From Propionibacteriaceae bacterium (GTDB taxonomy: Bacteria > Actinomycetota > Actinomycetes > Propionibacteriales > Propionibacteriaceae): 64,000 nt of DNA. The notes beneath the pieces are model-generated. The model was not told the DNA's origin, ran no database searches, and saw only the letters and a program-made list of their open reading frames with translations. A program made the position numbers and the translations under genes. The stretch is from assembly GCA_030538315.1 (NCBI GenBank), contig JAUNUF010000003.1, positions 17,500-81,499 of the forward strand. The letters run 5' to 3'. Positions 26,482-36,440 of the stretch are shown one piece after another. The first letter of the stretch is position 1. Each line of letters starts with the position of its first letter.

Positions 26482-27675
26482 TCAGGAATCCAGTTCCGCC
26501 AGCCTCTCGGCCACGTAATCGATGTCCTTGTCGCCGCGGCCAGACAGGTTCACCACGATGATCTCGTCGCTGCCCATCCCGGGCGCGATCCGCATGGCGT
26601 GAGCCAGCGCGTGGCTGGATTCGAGCGCCGGGATGATGCCCTCCGTGCGGCACAGCAGCTGGAAGGCCTCGAGGGTCTCTGCGTCCGACGCATGCACGTA
26701 CTCGACGCGGCCGGTCTCCTTCAAATGCGCGTGCTGCGGGCCGACCCCTGGGTAGTCCAAGCCCGACGCGATCGAGTGGACCGCCGTCGGCTCGCCCTGC
26801 TCGTCCTGCAGAACGATGGTCTTCATACCGTGCAACATGCCGTCTGAGCCCAGCGTCATGGTGGCCGCGTGCTCGCCCACCACACCCAGGTCGCGACCGG
26901 CAGGCTCAACGCCGTAGATCTTGACGTCGGCGTCGTCGAGGAAGGCGTTGAACAGGCCCATGGCGTTCGAGCCGCCACCCACGCAGGCGATCAGCACATC
27001 CGGCAGGCGACCCTCCTTGGCCAAGATCTGCTCGCGCGCCTCGCGCCCGACGATCGACTGAAAATCCCGCACCATGATGGGGTACGGGTGGGGGCCCACC
27101 ACGGAGCCGATGGCGAAGAACGTGTCGTGGTAATCCGCAGCGAACACCCCGAACGCAGAGTCGACGGCGTCCTTGAGGCACGCGCCCCCGCTCTCCACGG
27201 AGACCACTTTGGCCCCGAGCAACTGCATGCGCACCACGTTGGGGTGCTGCTTGGCGATGTCGATGGCACCCATGTGGATCTCGCATTCGAGGCCCACGAG
27301 CGCCGCCGCGGTGGCCAGCGCCACGCCGTGCTGGCCCGCGCCGGTCTCGGCGAGCAGCTTCTTCTTGCCCATCCGCTTGGCCAGTAGGGCCTCGCCCAGA
27401 CAGTGGTTGATCTTGTGCGCGCCGGTGTGGTTGAGATCCTCGCGCTTGAGGTAGATGGTGGCGCCGCCCAGCTCGTCGGTGAGGCGTTGCGCCTTGAACA
27501 GCGGCGACGGCCGCCCCACGTAGTCCGTCAGGAGCGCCTCGTACTCGGCCATGAAGGCAGGGTCCTTGATCGCCTCCTCGTAGGCCTCAGCCACCTCTGC
27601 GAGGGGCGTTTCAAGCTGCGGGGGCACAAACCGGCCGCCGTAGGAACCGAAGAATCCAGGTGCGTCATTGCTCAC
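26482..27675 (-). CDS. trpB: Tryptophan synthase beta subunit (solitary)
   Basis: PLP enzyme of 397 aa, TrpB1-type by length and sequence, condensing indole and serine. The PLP lysine is in HTGAHKINH (K88 of the product), followed by [23 protein letters not shown], the phosphate-binding VGGGSNAMG and the C-terminal [10 protein letters not shown]. Start GTG gives the usual [16 protein letters not shown] beginning; the longer frame upstream overlaps the exporter operon and is not real. trpA and the rest of the trp operon are absent on both sides, so this copy may be a second TrpB or the only one displaced from its operon. Confidence 0.95.
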   Translation of the reverse strand: MSNDAPGFFGSYGGRFVPPQLETPLAEVAEAYEEAIKDPAFMAEYEALLTDYVGRPSPLFKAQRLTDELGGATIYLKREDLNHTGAHKINHCLGEALLAKRMGKKKLLAETGAGQHGVALATAAALVGLECEIHMGAIDIAKQHPNVVRMQLLGAKVVSVESGGACLKDAVDSAFGVFAADYHDTFFAIGSVVGPHPYPIMVRDFQSIVGREAREQILAKEGRLPDVLIACVGGGSNAMGLFNAFLDDADVKIYGVEPAGRDLGVVGEHAATMTLGSDGMLHGMKTIVLQDEQGEPTAVHSIASGLDYPGVGPQHAHLKETGRVEYVHASDAETLEAFQLLCRTEGIIPALESSHALAHAMRIAPGMGSDEIIVVNLSGRGDKDIDYVAERLAELDS

Positions 27676-27739
27676 CCGGCAGAGCCTACTTCCCGGGACT
27701 CCCCACGGGCTAGTGCCACCCCCACTACGCTGAAGCCCC

Positions 27740-30700
27740 ATGACGACCTGGTGGGGCTGGGCTGCACGGCGGGCCAGGGCCTCGCGTCTGTTGCTGGCCA
27801 CTCTCCTCGCGCTCGTCACCATCACCTCCGGCATCCTCGCCTTCGTTGTCGGGCATGCAGGATCGCTGGCCACCGAGGCCGCCCGCACCGCCCTCACCAC
27901 CGCAGAGCCGGGGGCCGGGGCCGTGCAGGCGCAAACCCGGATGGGCGACGACGTGGCCGCCCAAGACTCCTCCGCCCGGGCCAAACTGGAGGAGGGCTTC
28001 GCCCCTGCGCCCGTCACCATCCACACCACGCGCGTCTCGGAGCCCCGGCGCGGATCACTCGACGGCGCAGAGCTCCCCCAGCGCATCACGCTCTGGGCGG
28101 GCGAGCATCTCTCCCCCGGCCTCCTCGCCGTGACCGATGGAGCCTGGCCCACCGCTCCCACGGAGGCGGCGCTGCAGGCTGACGCGGCCGCCGCGCTGGG
28201 CGCGCAGGTGGGCAGCGTGTTCACCATCGACGACCACGAGCTCACCGTCACGGCCCTCTGGGAGGCGGCCGAGAAGTCCAACCCCGTCTGGTTCGGCGAC
28301 CCCCTCGTCACGGACGGTGCAGATGCGACGTCCAACGGCCCCCTCATCGTCGACCCCACCGCCCTCACCGGAGGCGACCCCTTCCTCCGCTGGTCCGTCG
28401 TGCCGGATGCCGATCGCATCACCCCCGAACAGCTCAATTCGCTAGCGGAGGCCGCAGAGCGCGCCAAGGCGCTCGTGGACGAGGCGGATCTCACTGGCCG
28501 CGGCATCGTCGTCGACGGCAGCCTGGCCTCGACGGCGGAGCGAGCCTCGCGGGATTGGGCCATCGGGCGCGCCTTCGGCATCGTGCCCGTGAGCGTGCTG
28601 TTGCTGGTGGCCGCCGTGGGCCTGGTGCAGGTGTCTGGACTGCTGGGCGCCACGCGGCAACGGGAGCACGAACTTCTGGCCGCACGGGGCGCCAGCCGCC
28701 GCCAACTCTTGGGCATGGGGCTGGCCGAGGTCACGTTGGTCACCGTGGTGGGCACGGCTGTGGGCACCGCCCTCGCCATAGCCGCTCTCTGGCTGGTCTC
28801 CGGCAGCAGCGCCCAGCTCCCCACAGTATTGCTGGGCGGCTTCGGTTCGCTGGCCCTGGCACTGATGTGCGTCTGGGCAGTCACCGCGCGTTCCACCGCC
28901 TCGCTGGCCGGCCGCCCCCGTACCGACAGGGTCCGCGCGGTGGCCGGCACCGCGGCACTCTTGATCGTCTTCGCCGCCGCGGCCGTCACCACCTGGCAGC
29001 TGCGCACGGCCACCAGCTTCGAGCTCGTCCCTGCGTTGGCCCCGGCGTTCCTGCTGGCCGCGGCCGCCGTCGTGGGGTTGGTGGCGCTGGGTCCCATCGC
29101 CCGGCTGATCGAGGCCTTCACGCGCCGTGGCTCCACCGGGATCTGGCTGGCCGGCGCGCAGCTTGCGCGCGGGCTGGTGGTGCACGCCGTGCCCGTCACG
29201 CTCACCATCCTGGCCACCGGCACAGCGACCTTTGCGGCGCTCTACGCCGGCACCGCCGCGGCCAACCACCGCGACCTCACCACGCTCGCCAACGGGGCGC
29301 CGCTCCGCGCCACACTCTCCAGCCTGGACGCCGACATCGCCGGGCTGCGGCTGCCAGGGCTTGCCTCCGTCGAGGGCGTCACCGCCGCCGTGCCAGTGTG
29401 GCTCGACGAGGCGGCCGGCGTGGGCGACTCCCCCGTCACAGCCGTGGCCGCGCCAATGGACAATCTGGCTGACATCGTCGCCCTCCCCCATGGGCTGCGC
29501 CTCCCCGAGCTGCCCCAGCGCGCCGTCGCGGTGCCACCCATGGCTATTCCCGACGGCGCCTCCACCCTGGCCGTCGAACTCACGGGCCGCACGTTCCTGG
29601 ATCCGTGGCAGCAGATCCAGTTCGACCGCATGGAGGAGATCAACCGCTCCGCCTTCCAGCAGGGCGACAAGCCGCTCACCGGCGAAGAGGAGGCGATGGT
29701 GCGCGCCTGGACCGACGACTTCTACGGCCGCATCAACATGCCACAGGGCTTCTCCTCGCGGCTGACGCTGCGCGACCTCACCACCGGCCTGAGCCGCACC
29801 ATCCCGGGCCCGGCGATCACGATCGACACCCCTCCAGACACCTTCACGGCCCCGCCCGAAGGCCCTGTGTTCATCCCCCTCACAGGCCGCGCCACCACCC
29901 AGATTGAACTGCCCAATGATGGCCAGTTCGTCATCGAGGGCTTCCAAATCGCCGCTGACCAACTGGATGGCGACAACTCCACCATCGAGCTCACCATCGC
30001 CTTCACCGCCGACGGCACCCCCTTGGGCGGCGCGGGGCAGTGGACCTCGGACCAGGCCGTCACCCTCCCGGCCGCCCAGCACTATCTCGACGCCGCGGCT
30101 GCCGTCGAACCGGCATGGGACATCCAGGTGGAGGTGGTCGAAGTCGAGGGCGGCGGGGGCACCGTGACCTTCAGGCACCTCAGCCCCAACAAGCCGCCCT
30201 ACCCCGTGGCCATCCTCGACACCAGAAACCCCGCGTGGTGCCTCACACTCTCGGGGGCCCCAGAGACGATCAGCGTGGGCCCGGGCGTGCCGTTCGTGGG
30301 CCATGACCCCGACGGCGTGCTGGCCGATGTGGTGGCGAGCAGGCCGGAGCCCATCCCGGTGGCCATCACCACGGCGGTGGCCGACGCCTCCACGCTCAGC
30401 GTGGGTAGTTCCCTCGACCTCGCGGCCTTCGGCCGGCGACTCCCCGCCGTCGTGGCTGACGTCGTGCCCGCCCTTCCGGGTATCGCCACCGCCCAGGGGG
30501 TCATGGCGGATTCCGCCGCCGTCTCCTCCTACCTCTCCACCACCCCCAACCCCTTGCGCTGGCCCTCCGAGATGTGGGCGAGCATCGACGCAGACCCCAC
30601 CACGGTGCGCGCCGAGGCGGCCCGGGTGCCTGGCATCACCGCGGTGGAGATCGCCGACGACACCCCCGCCCCCACGGGCGCCGCGGCGCGTTCCCTGTGG

Positions 30701-31105
30701 ATCGCCGCTGGGAGCGCCCTTCTCCTCTCACTCACGGGACTGGCCGCAGCGGCCGCCACCCAACTGGCCGCCCGCCGCTCCGAGGTGGCGGTGCTGCGCG
30801 CCATGGGCATGACCCCGCGCACGCAGGGCCGCAGCCGCGCCTGGGAGACCGGCGGAGTGCTGGCCATCGCGACGGCGGCAGGCATCGGCGCCGGCTGGTT
30901 GGTGAGTTGGCTGACGGTGGAACACATCGTGCGTTCAGGCTCAGATTCAGGCTTGCACTTCCGCAGCCCGCTCACCCCTGATCTGCCGCCATGGTTGGCG
31001 ATGCTCGCCGCGGGTGCGCTCGCCGTCGCCGTCATCCTGTGGCTGCTGGCCGCCGCCGTGCGCAAGCAGGCCCTCGACAACGAGTACCGGGAGGAGGTCC
31101 GGTGA
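27740..31105 (+). CDS. FtsX-like ABC transporter permease, large (1)
   Basis: Protein of 1121 aa with an N-terminal helix (about 17-38), a large extracellular domain, a group of helices around 275-510 including an FtsX core ([20 protein letters not shown]), a second large extracellular region (about 510-955), and C-terminal helices holding a second FtsX-type core ([17 protein letters not shown]). This is the layout of MacB/LolC-related or peptide/glycolipid exporters. It is the first gene of a four-gene chain: permease, permease, ATPase, ATPase, all with 4-bp overlaps. No substrate can be inferred. Divergent from trpB, 64 bp away. Confidence 0.85.
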   Translation: MTTWWGWAARRARASRLLLATLLALVTITSGILAFVVGHAGSLATEAARTALTTAEPGAGAVQAQTRMGDDVAAQDSSARAKLEEGFAPAPVTIHTTRVSEPRRGSLDGAELPQRITLWAGEHLSPGLLAVTDGAWPTAPTEAALQADAAAALGAQVGSVFTIDDHELTVTALWEAAEKSNPVWFGDPLVTDGADATSNGPLIVDPTALTGGDPFLRWSVVPDADRITPEQLNSLAEAAERAKALVDEADLTGRGIVVDGSLASTAERASRDWAIGRAFGIVPVSVLLLVAAVGLVQVSGLLGATRQREHELLAARGASRRQLLGMGLAEVTLVTVVGTAVGTALAIAALWLVSGSSAQLPTVLLGGFGSLALALMCVWAVTARSTASLAGRPRTDRVRAVAGTAALLIVFAAAAVTTWQLRTATSFELVPALAPAFLLAAAAVVGLVALGPIARLIEAFTRRGSTGIWLAGAQLARGLVVHAVPVTLTILATGTATFAALYAGTAAANHRDLTTLANGAPLRATLSSLDADIAGLRLPGLASVEGVTAAVPVWLDEAAGVGDSPVTAVAAPMDNLADIVALPHGLRLPELPQRAVAVPPMAIPDGASTLAVELTGRTFLDPWQQIQFDRMEEINRSAFQQGDKPLTGEEEAMVRAWTDDFYGRINMPQGFSSRLTLRDLTTGLSRTIPGPAITIDTPPDTFTAPPEGPVFIPLTGRATTQIELPNDGQFVIEGFQIAADQLDGDNSTIELTIAFTADGTPLGGAGQWTSDQAVTLPAAQHYLDAAAAVEPAWDIQVEVVEVEGGGGTVTFRHLSPNKPPYPVAILDTRNPAWCLTLSGAPETISVGPGVPFVGHDPDGVLADVVASRPEPIPVAITTAVADASTLSVGSSLDLAAFGRRLPAVVADVVPALPGIATAQGVMADSAAVSSYLSTTPNPLRWPSEMWASIDADPTTVRAEAARVPGITAVEIADDTPAPTGAAARSLWIAAGSALLLSLTGLAAAAATQLAARRSEVAVLRAMGMTPRTQGRSRAWETGGVLAIATAAGIGAGWLVSWLTVEHIVRSGSDSGLHFRSPLTPDLPPWLAMLAAGALAVAVILWLLAAAVRKQALDNEYREEVR

Positions 31106-33783
31106 GCGCGCTGAAACTGTTGTGGCGGCAGTTCTCCGACGAGCGCTGGCCGGCGCTCCTCCTCGCGTTCAGCGTGGCGATCCTCGCGGCGCTCACCGCT
31201 GCCACGCCCCGGCTGATGGCCGCGCTCGACGACCGACAACTCACCCAAGCGCTGGACGGGCTCTCGGCCATCCAAGGCGACATCTCAGGCTCGTGGGCCC
31301 ACACCACCGGCGAATCCGGGGTCACCGGGCAAGCGGATCCGTGGGAGCCGCACCGTGAGGCGCTCAGCGTCATCAGGAGCGCCCAGCCAGAGCCGCTGCG
31401 CTCGCTGTTGGCAGAGCCCCAGTTCGTGGGCCACGTCGAGGCCACCGGCACCGTCACCATCACTCCCCCACCCGAGACCGGCTACTACGAGGCCCGCTTC
31501 AGGTTCTACCTGGATCCAGACATCGCCACGCATACCGAACTGGTCGACGGAGCCTGGCCCGCCGTCAGGGGCGAGGCCGGCACCACCGAGGTTGCCGTAC
31601 TGGATACCGTCGCCGAGAAACTCGGCTGGCAGGTGGGCGACCTGATCGACGCCAGCACCTCCGCCAACACCACGTTGACAGGCATCTTCCGCCCGATTGA
31701 CCCCGCAGACACCCGCTGGGAACACATCCCCTACGGCCGCAACTTCGCTGAGGAGGCCAACCCGGACAGGGGCACGGCGCTCGTGGGCGGGCTGTTCCTC
31801 GCCCCCGGCCACCTCGGCGGCACCTTCTCGGCCACCCAGCGCGGCCCAGGGGTGCGTGAACCCATCACCATCGAGGCATGGTTCGGCGTCAACACAACCC
31901 ACCTTGCAGACGTTGACGTGCGTGGCCTGCGCAACCAGGTGACCGGCCTCCTGGCGCAGCGCTACCCCAACCTCCCTGCCGCCGATCCCGAGAACGACGT
32001 GGGCCTCATCCCCGTCGAGTTCCGCCTCGAGTCCGAGCTGGGGCCGCGCCTCACCACCGTCGCCGCCCAGCAGGACACCACGCGCGCGGTGGTGGCAGTG
32101 GCCGCCGTCGGGCCCCTCGCGGTGGCCATCGCGCTGGTGGTACTCGCTGGCCAACTCGTCATCGAGCGCCGACGCGCCACGCTGGAACTCGTGACCGCCC
32201 GCGGCCTGTCCCGCCACCAACTCCGGCGCATGCTCACGGGCGAAGGCCTCCTGCTGGGCATCCCGGCGGCGCTGCTGGGCCACCTCATCGGCACGCTGCT
32301 CACGCCCGGAGCGCACGGCCTCATCCCATGGCTCATCGCGCTCGTCATCGGCGCCGTCCCCGCGCTCGCGCTGGCTTGGGCGGCGCAGCAGGTGGGGCCG
32401 GTGCGCACCCGCGCAGATCTCGCCCTGCGCCCGGGCCGGGCGCGCGTGATTGCCGAAGCCGTCGTCGGCATCCTCACCGCGGCTGCCGTCTGGGCGTTGC
32501 TCAGCCGCGACGGCGCCCCCGCCGAGGGCCTCGACCTCCTGGCCACCGCCACCCCCGTGCTCATCACCATCGCCGCCTGCCTGCTGGCGCTGCGCCTCTA
32601 CCCCCTACCGCTGCGCTTCCTCAGCGGGCTGCGGCGCGGCGGTCGCGGCTTGGCGGCCTTCCTTGGCAGCGTGCGCGCCCACCGCGACCCCGCCGGTGGC
32701 CTCACGCCCGTGTTCACCGTGGTGCTCGGCACCACCATCGCCGTGCTCAGCGCCGCGCTGCTCGGCTCCATCATCGCGGGCACCGAGCGCGCCACCTGGG
32801 AGGCCAACGGCTCCACGCTGCGCATCAGCGGCCCCCGCATCTCGGATGAGATGCGCACCCAACTGGAAGCCATCGACGGCGTGCACGCCGTCGCCCGCAT
32901 CCATGACGCCGGCACCAACCACCGCCTGAACCAACAGGGTGAGCAGGAGGCCCGGGTGCGGCTCTGGCTGGCGGAGCCCGCTCTTCTGGATGCCTACGCA
33001 GCCTCGCCGTTCGGCTCGCCGCTGCCCCCAGCGCTGTTCGGGGAGGAGGCCGCCGTCGTGCTGGGCGCGGAGGTGCCCATCAACCCCGGCCCCGCACGCC
33101 TGGAGCCCGTGGGAGACGTGCTGGTGCTGGATCCCCTCGCCAGCCCGCCCGGCATCCGCACCGGCGCGGCCTGGGGTGTGATGAGCGTCGAACGATGGAC
33201 GCAGGACGTGCCGCCCGCCACGCTGGTGCTGGTGGCCGTGGAGCGGGGCGCCGACGCTGCCGAGGTGGCGCGGCTGGCGCAGGGAGTGGTGCCGAATTCG
33301 CTCATCACCAACGTGGCAGATCAGCTGGGCGCGGTGCGGGACACCCCCACCGTCTCCGGCCTCACCAGCACGTTCACCGCGCTCACCGCCGCCACCGCCG
33401 TGCTGCTGGCCCTCACCCTCTTCGGCTCCCAACTCATGGCCACGCGCACCCGCACCCGCCTGGGCGCGATCCTGCGCACGCTGGGCATGGGAGGCCGCGA
33501 GCTGCGCGCGCTCACCGCTTGGGAGATCACCCCCGGAGCCCTGCTCGGCCTCCTGGTGGGCACCGGCCTGGGCGTCGGCCTGGCCGCCCTGTTGCTGAGC
33601 GCCCTCGACTTCCGCAGCCTCACCGGCGGCAGCACCGCGCCGTCCCTGCACCTCGATCCCTTGCTGCTGGGTGCCGTCCTCGGCATCCTCATTGCGACGG
33701 TGGCCCTCACCATCGCCGTCACCGCCTGGCTCGCCGGCCGCACCAATCTCGCGCAGGAACTGCGCATCGGGGAGGAACGATGA
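31102..33783 (+). CDS. FtsX-like ABC transporter permease, large (2)
   Basis: Protein of 893 aa; GTG start, preceded by GGAGG, overlaps the stop of permease 1 (GTGA). The N-terminal helix (LLLAFSVAILAALTAAT) and FtsX core ERRRATLELVTARGLSRHQL, then a long extracellular domain, then a C-terminal core TRTRLGAILRTLGMGGREL. It resembles permease 1 in plan but is shorter, so the two probably pair as a heterodimer. The ATPase gene follows with an ATGA overlap. Confidence 0.85.
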   Translation: MSALKLLWRQFSDERWPALLLAFSVAILAALTAATPRLMAALDDRQLTQALDGLSAIQGDISGSWAHTTGESGVTGQADPWEPHREALSVIRSAQPEPLRSLLAEPQFVGHVEATGTVTITPPPETGYYEARFRFYLDPDIATHTELVDGAWPAVRGEAGTTEVAVLDTVAEKLGWQVGDLIDASTSANTTLTGIFRPIDPADTRWEHIPYGRNFAEEANPDRGTALVGGLFLAPGHLGGTFSATQRGPGVREPITIEAWFGVNTTHLADVDVRGLRNQVTGLLAQRYPNLPAADPENDVGLIPVEFRLESELGPRLTTVAAQQDTTRAVVAVAAVGPLAVAIALVVLAGQLVIERRRATLELVTARGLSRHQLRRMLTGEGLLLGIPAALLGHLIGTLLTPGAHGLIPWLIALVIGAVPALALAWAAQQVGPVRTRADLALRPGRARVIAEAVVGILTAAAVWALLSRDGAPAEGLDLLATATPVLITIAACLLALRLYPLPLRFLSGLRRGGRGLAAFLGSVRAHRDPAGGLTPVFTVVLGTTIAVLSAALLGSIIAGTERATWEANGSTLRISGPRISDEMRTQLEAIDGVHAVARIHDAGTNHRLNQQGEQEARVRLWLAEPALLDAYAASPFGSPLPPALFGEEAAVVLGAEVPINPGPARLEPVGDVLVLDPLASPPGIRTGAAWGVMSVERWTQDVPPATLVLVAVERGADAAEVARLAQGVVPNSLITNVADQLGAVRDTPTVSGLTSTFTALTAATAVLLALTLFGSQLMATRTRTRLGAILRTLGMGGRELRALTAWEITPGALLGLLVGTGLGVGLAALLLSALDFRSLTGGSTAPSLHLDPLLLGAVLGILIATVALTIAVTAWLAGRTNLAQELRIGEER

Positions 33784-34763
33784 ACACACCCAAACGGTCC
33801 CTGAGCGACACAGGTGCGAGGAACGAGCACCGCGTGGCGACGAAGGGCCGCGACCACCAGGGCCCCGACATCTGGTGCGAGGACCTGGTGCGCATCTACA
33901 CGACGGAGGGCGTGGAGGTGCAGGCTCTGCAGGGCCTCAACCTCACCGTCGACCCCGGAGAGGTCGTGGCCCTCATCGGTGCCTCCGGCTCCGGCAAGTC
34001 CACGCTGCTCAGCATCCTCTCCGGCCTTGACAAGCCGACGGGCGGCCGCGCCCGTGTGGCAGGTCAGGACCTCACCGCCATGGGGCCCCGGCAGCGCATC
34101 GACTTCCGCAGGCACGCCGTCGGCTTCGTGTTCCAGCAGACATCCCGCAACCTGCTGCCGTTCCTGACGGCGGCTGAGAACGTGGCAACGCCCATGATCA
34201 TCGCTGGGCGGAAGGAGCGCCGCGAGCGTGCCCTGGAGCTCCTGAACCTGCTCGGAGTGGCCGACTGCGCTGACCGCAAACCCGGCCAGCTCTCCGGCGG
34301 CCAGCAGCAGCGCGTCGCGATCGCCACGGCGCTGGCCAACGACCCCGCCGTCCTCCTCGCCGACGAACCCACCGGCGAGCTCGACGAGGTCAACTCGGCC
34401 GAAGTGCTCGACATCATGCGCGCCGCCGCCACCGAGTTGGGCACCACGGTGCTGATCGTGACGCACGACCCGATGGTGAGCGACCACGTGGCCCGCACCG
34501 TCCAGATCCGCGACGGCCGCACCTCCACTGAGGTGCTGCGCCGCACGGAGGTCGACGCCGACGGCGTGGCCCGCGAGGTCGCCGAGGAGTACACCGTGCT
34601 GGACCGCAACGGCCGGCTCCAGCTCCCGGACGCCCACATCGAGGCGCTGGGCCTGCAGGAACGGGTACGGATCACCCGTGAGCCGGGTCACGTGGGCGTC
34701 TGGCCCAACCACGCCACCACCGCCCGCCGCTCCGCCGTCGAGGAAGAGGGAGACGACGCATGA
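33780..34763 (+). CDS. ABC exporter ATPase (1), repeat-encoded N-terminal extension
   Basis: MacB/LolD-type ATPase of 327 aa: Walker A GASGSGKST, Q-loop FVFQQTSRN, signature LSGGQQQR, Walker B LLADEPTGELD, switch His in VTHDP. It has an N-terminal extension of about 30 residues before IWCEDLVRIY; most of it (about residues 6-24, RSLSDTGARNEH and following) is encoded by repeat copy C. A C-terminal extension of about 100 residues (RDGRTSTEVLRRTE onward) is of unknown function. ATG overlaps the permease 2 stop; the next ATPase gene overlaps its own stop (ATGA). Confidence 0.9.
   Translation: MNTPKRSLSDTGARNEHRVATKGRDHQGPDIWCEDLVRIYTTEGVEVQALQGLNLTVDPGEVVALIGASGSGKSTLLSILSGLDKPTGGRARVAGQDLTAMGPRQRIDFRRHAVGFVFQQTSRNLLPFLTAAENVATPMIIAGRKERRERALELLNLLGVADCADRKPGQLSGGQQQRVAIATALANDPAVLLADEPTGELDEVNSAEVLDIMRAAATELGTTVLIVTHDPMVSDHVARTVQIRDGRTSTEVLRRTEVDADGVAREVAEEYTVLDRNGRLQLPDAHIEALGLQERVRITREPGHVGVWPNHATTARRSAVEEEGDDA
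33797..33850 (+). repeat. Dispersed GGTCCCTGAGC palindromic repeat, copy C (in ABC ATPase gene)
   Basis: About 54 bp from GGTCCCTGAGC to CGAAGGGCCG. The interior has a GGTGC/GCACC stem around GAGGAACGA; the segment GTGCGAGGAACGAGC is identical to copy D. It lies in frame at the start of the ATPase gene and encodes residues 6-24, before the conserved ABC domain, so it adds a tail without disturbing the core. Confidence 0.85.
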
Positions 34764-35437
34764 ACCCCCGCATCACCGGCGAGGAACTTCGCCGCACGTT
34801 CGGCTCCGGCAGCACCGAAGTGCACGCCCTTGACGGCGTGAGCCTCGAGGTGTTCCCCGGAGAGCTCACCGTCGTCACGGGGCCGTCCGGCTCGGGCAAG
34901 ACCACCCTGCTCAACCTGCTGGGCGGGCTGGATCGCCCCACCTCCGGGAGGGTGCTGCTCGACGACGGGCGCGTCCTGTCCGATCTCCCCGAGGACGAGG
35001 TGCTGAAGACCCGCCGCAGCAGGATTGGCTACGTGTTCCAAACCTTCGGGTTGATCCCCGTGCTGTCCGCAGCCGAGAACGTCGAAGTGCCGCTCCGGCT
35101 GGTCAACACGCCTGCGGCTGAGCGCGCCGAGAAGGTCGCCGCGATGCTGGAACGCGTGGGCCTGGCCCGGCACGCGAAGCAGCGCCCGCACGAGTTGAGC
35201 GGCGGCCAGCAGCAGCGCGTCGGTGTGGCTCGGGCACTCGTCAGTGGGCCGGACATCCTGATCGCAGATGAGCCCACCGGCCAGCTGGATTCAGACACGG
35301 CCGCCACCATCATGGACCTCATCATGGAACTCACCCACGAGCTGGGGATTGCCACCATCGTCTCCACGCATGACCCGCTGCTGCGCCAGCGCGCTGACCG
35401 GGTCATCGAACTGCTCGACGGCGTGCTGGTCAGTTGA
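34760..35437 (+). CDS. ABC exporter ATPase (2)
   Basis: MacB/LolD-type ATPase of 225 aa with Walker A GPSGSGKTT, Q-loop VFQTFGL, signature LSGGQQQR, Walker B LIADEPTGQLD and switch VSTHDP. It is the short, plain partner of the preceding 327-aa ATPase; two permeases and two ATPases are enough for a heteromeric exporter. ATGA overlap with ATPase 1. Its 3' end overlaps the convergent AEC transporter gene by 8 bp. Confidence 0.92.
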   Translation: MNPRITGEELRRTFGSGSTEVHALDGVSLEVFPGELTVVTGPSGSGKTTLLNLLGGLDRPTSGRVLLDDGRVLSDLPEDEVLKTRRSRIGYVFQTFGLIPVLSAAENVEVPLRLVNTPAAERAEKVAAMLERVGLARHAKQRPHELSGGQQQRVGVARALVSGPDILIADEPTGQLDSDTAATIMDLIMELTHELGIATIVSTHDPLLRQRADRVIELLDGVLVS

Positions 35438-36386
35438 GCACGGGCACGAACGCCACGTAGGTCAGGAACGCCACCACGCTCACCAGCGTGTACAGGCTGA
35501 GCACGTTGTTGGCGAAGGTGATCTCGCTGGCCCGGCTCGCGGGCAGGAACAGCGGCACGATGAACGGTGGCGGCAGGATCAGCAGCATGAACAGCGCTGC
35601 CTGTAGCGGCTGCGGCAGCCCCAGCCACGCCCCCAGGATGCCGAAGACCACCACGACGGCCAACACCAGGCACACCGCGAAGCGCACGGCCACGAACGGC
35701 GCGGCCTGGCGCACACCGGCCCGGGTGAGCTGCGTGCCGTAGCCGACGATGATCAGGATCAGGGGCACGATCATTCCCGCGAGGAATTCCAGCGTCCGGG
35801 TCAACGGCTGCGCCACGATGTTGCCCGTCATGAACCACTGCAAGCCAGCGAGGTTGAGGATGAGCCCTGCCGCAATGGCGATGATCACTGGCGAGGTGAC
35901 GAACGAGCGAAGCGTCGCGCCCAGCGAGACCGCGCCGTCGCTCTGGCGCTTCAGCAGCGTCACGAACACGAACCAGATGAAGAACTCATGCCCCAGGCCG
36001 ACGATCGCGGCGGCTGGGGCGTGCTCCATGCCGTAGGCGGCGGTGAACAGCGCCAAGCCCACCATGCCGAACTCGAATCCGGTGAACAGGAATGGGCTCA
36101 CCCGTGGCGTGCCCAGCCAGCGGGGAATCAGGTAGCCGATGCCCAGCAGCAGGAAGCAGAGCGCGGGCACGAGGACCACCAGCCACAGCGTGGTTGGATC
36201 CCACTGCAACCCCAGGAACGCCAGGAACAGCACCGCCGGCAGCACCACGTTCACGACCAACCGCTTGAAGCCCTCGACGGCGGCCTCACTGATCACGTCC
36301 AACCTGCGCAGCAGCACACCCAGGCCGATCAGGAGCAGGATGGGCACCACGCTGCTGATGGTGGGGCCCAGGAGGTCGAGATTCAT
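35430..36386 (-). CDS. AEC-family (auxin efflux carrier-like) transporter
   Basis: Protein of 318 aa with about ten transmembrane helices in the two-repeat layout of the AEC family, a group that includes malonate and amino-acid or organic-acid transporters. Helix 1 reads VVPILLLIGLGVLLRRLDVI, the repeat 1 crossover has NVVLPAVLFLAFL, and the second half contains MIVPLILIIVGYG and LPPPFIVPLFLPA. Monocistronic on the minus strand, sharing 8 bp of 3' end with ATPase 2. Substrate unknown. Confidence 0.88.
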   Translation of the reverse strand: MNLDLLGPTISSVVPILLLIGLGVLLRRLDVISEAAVEGFKRLVVNVVLPAVLFLAFLGLQWDPTTLWLVVLVPALCFLLLGIGYLIPRWLGTPRVSPFLFTGFEFGMVGLALFTAAYGMEHAPAAAIVGLGHEFFIWFVFVTLLKRQSDGAVSLGATLRSFVTSPVIIAIAAGLILNLAGLQWFMTGNIVAQPLTRTLEFLAGMIVPLILIIVGYGTQLTRAGVRQAAPFVAVRFAVCLVLAVVVVFGILGAWLGLPQPLQAALFMLLILPPPFIVPLFLPASRASEITFANNVLSLYTLVSVVAFLTYVAFVPVLN

Positions 36387-36440
36387 GCGCTCATTGTGCC
36401 GCTGGGCCCGGCCTCGATGGCAAATCTCTCTCCAGACGAG

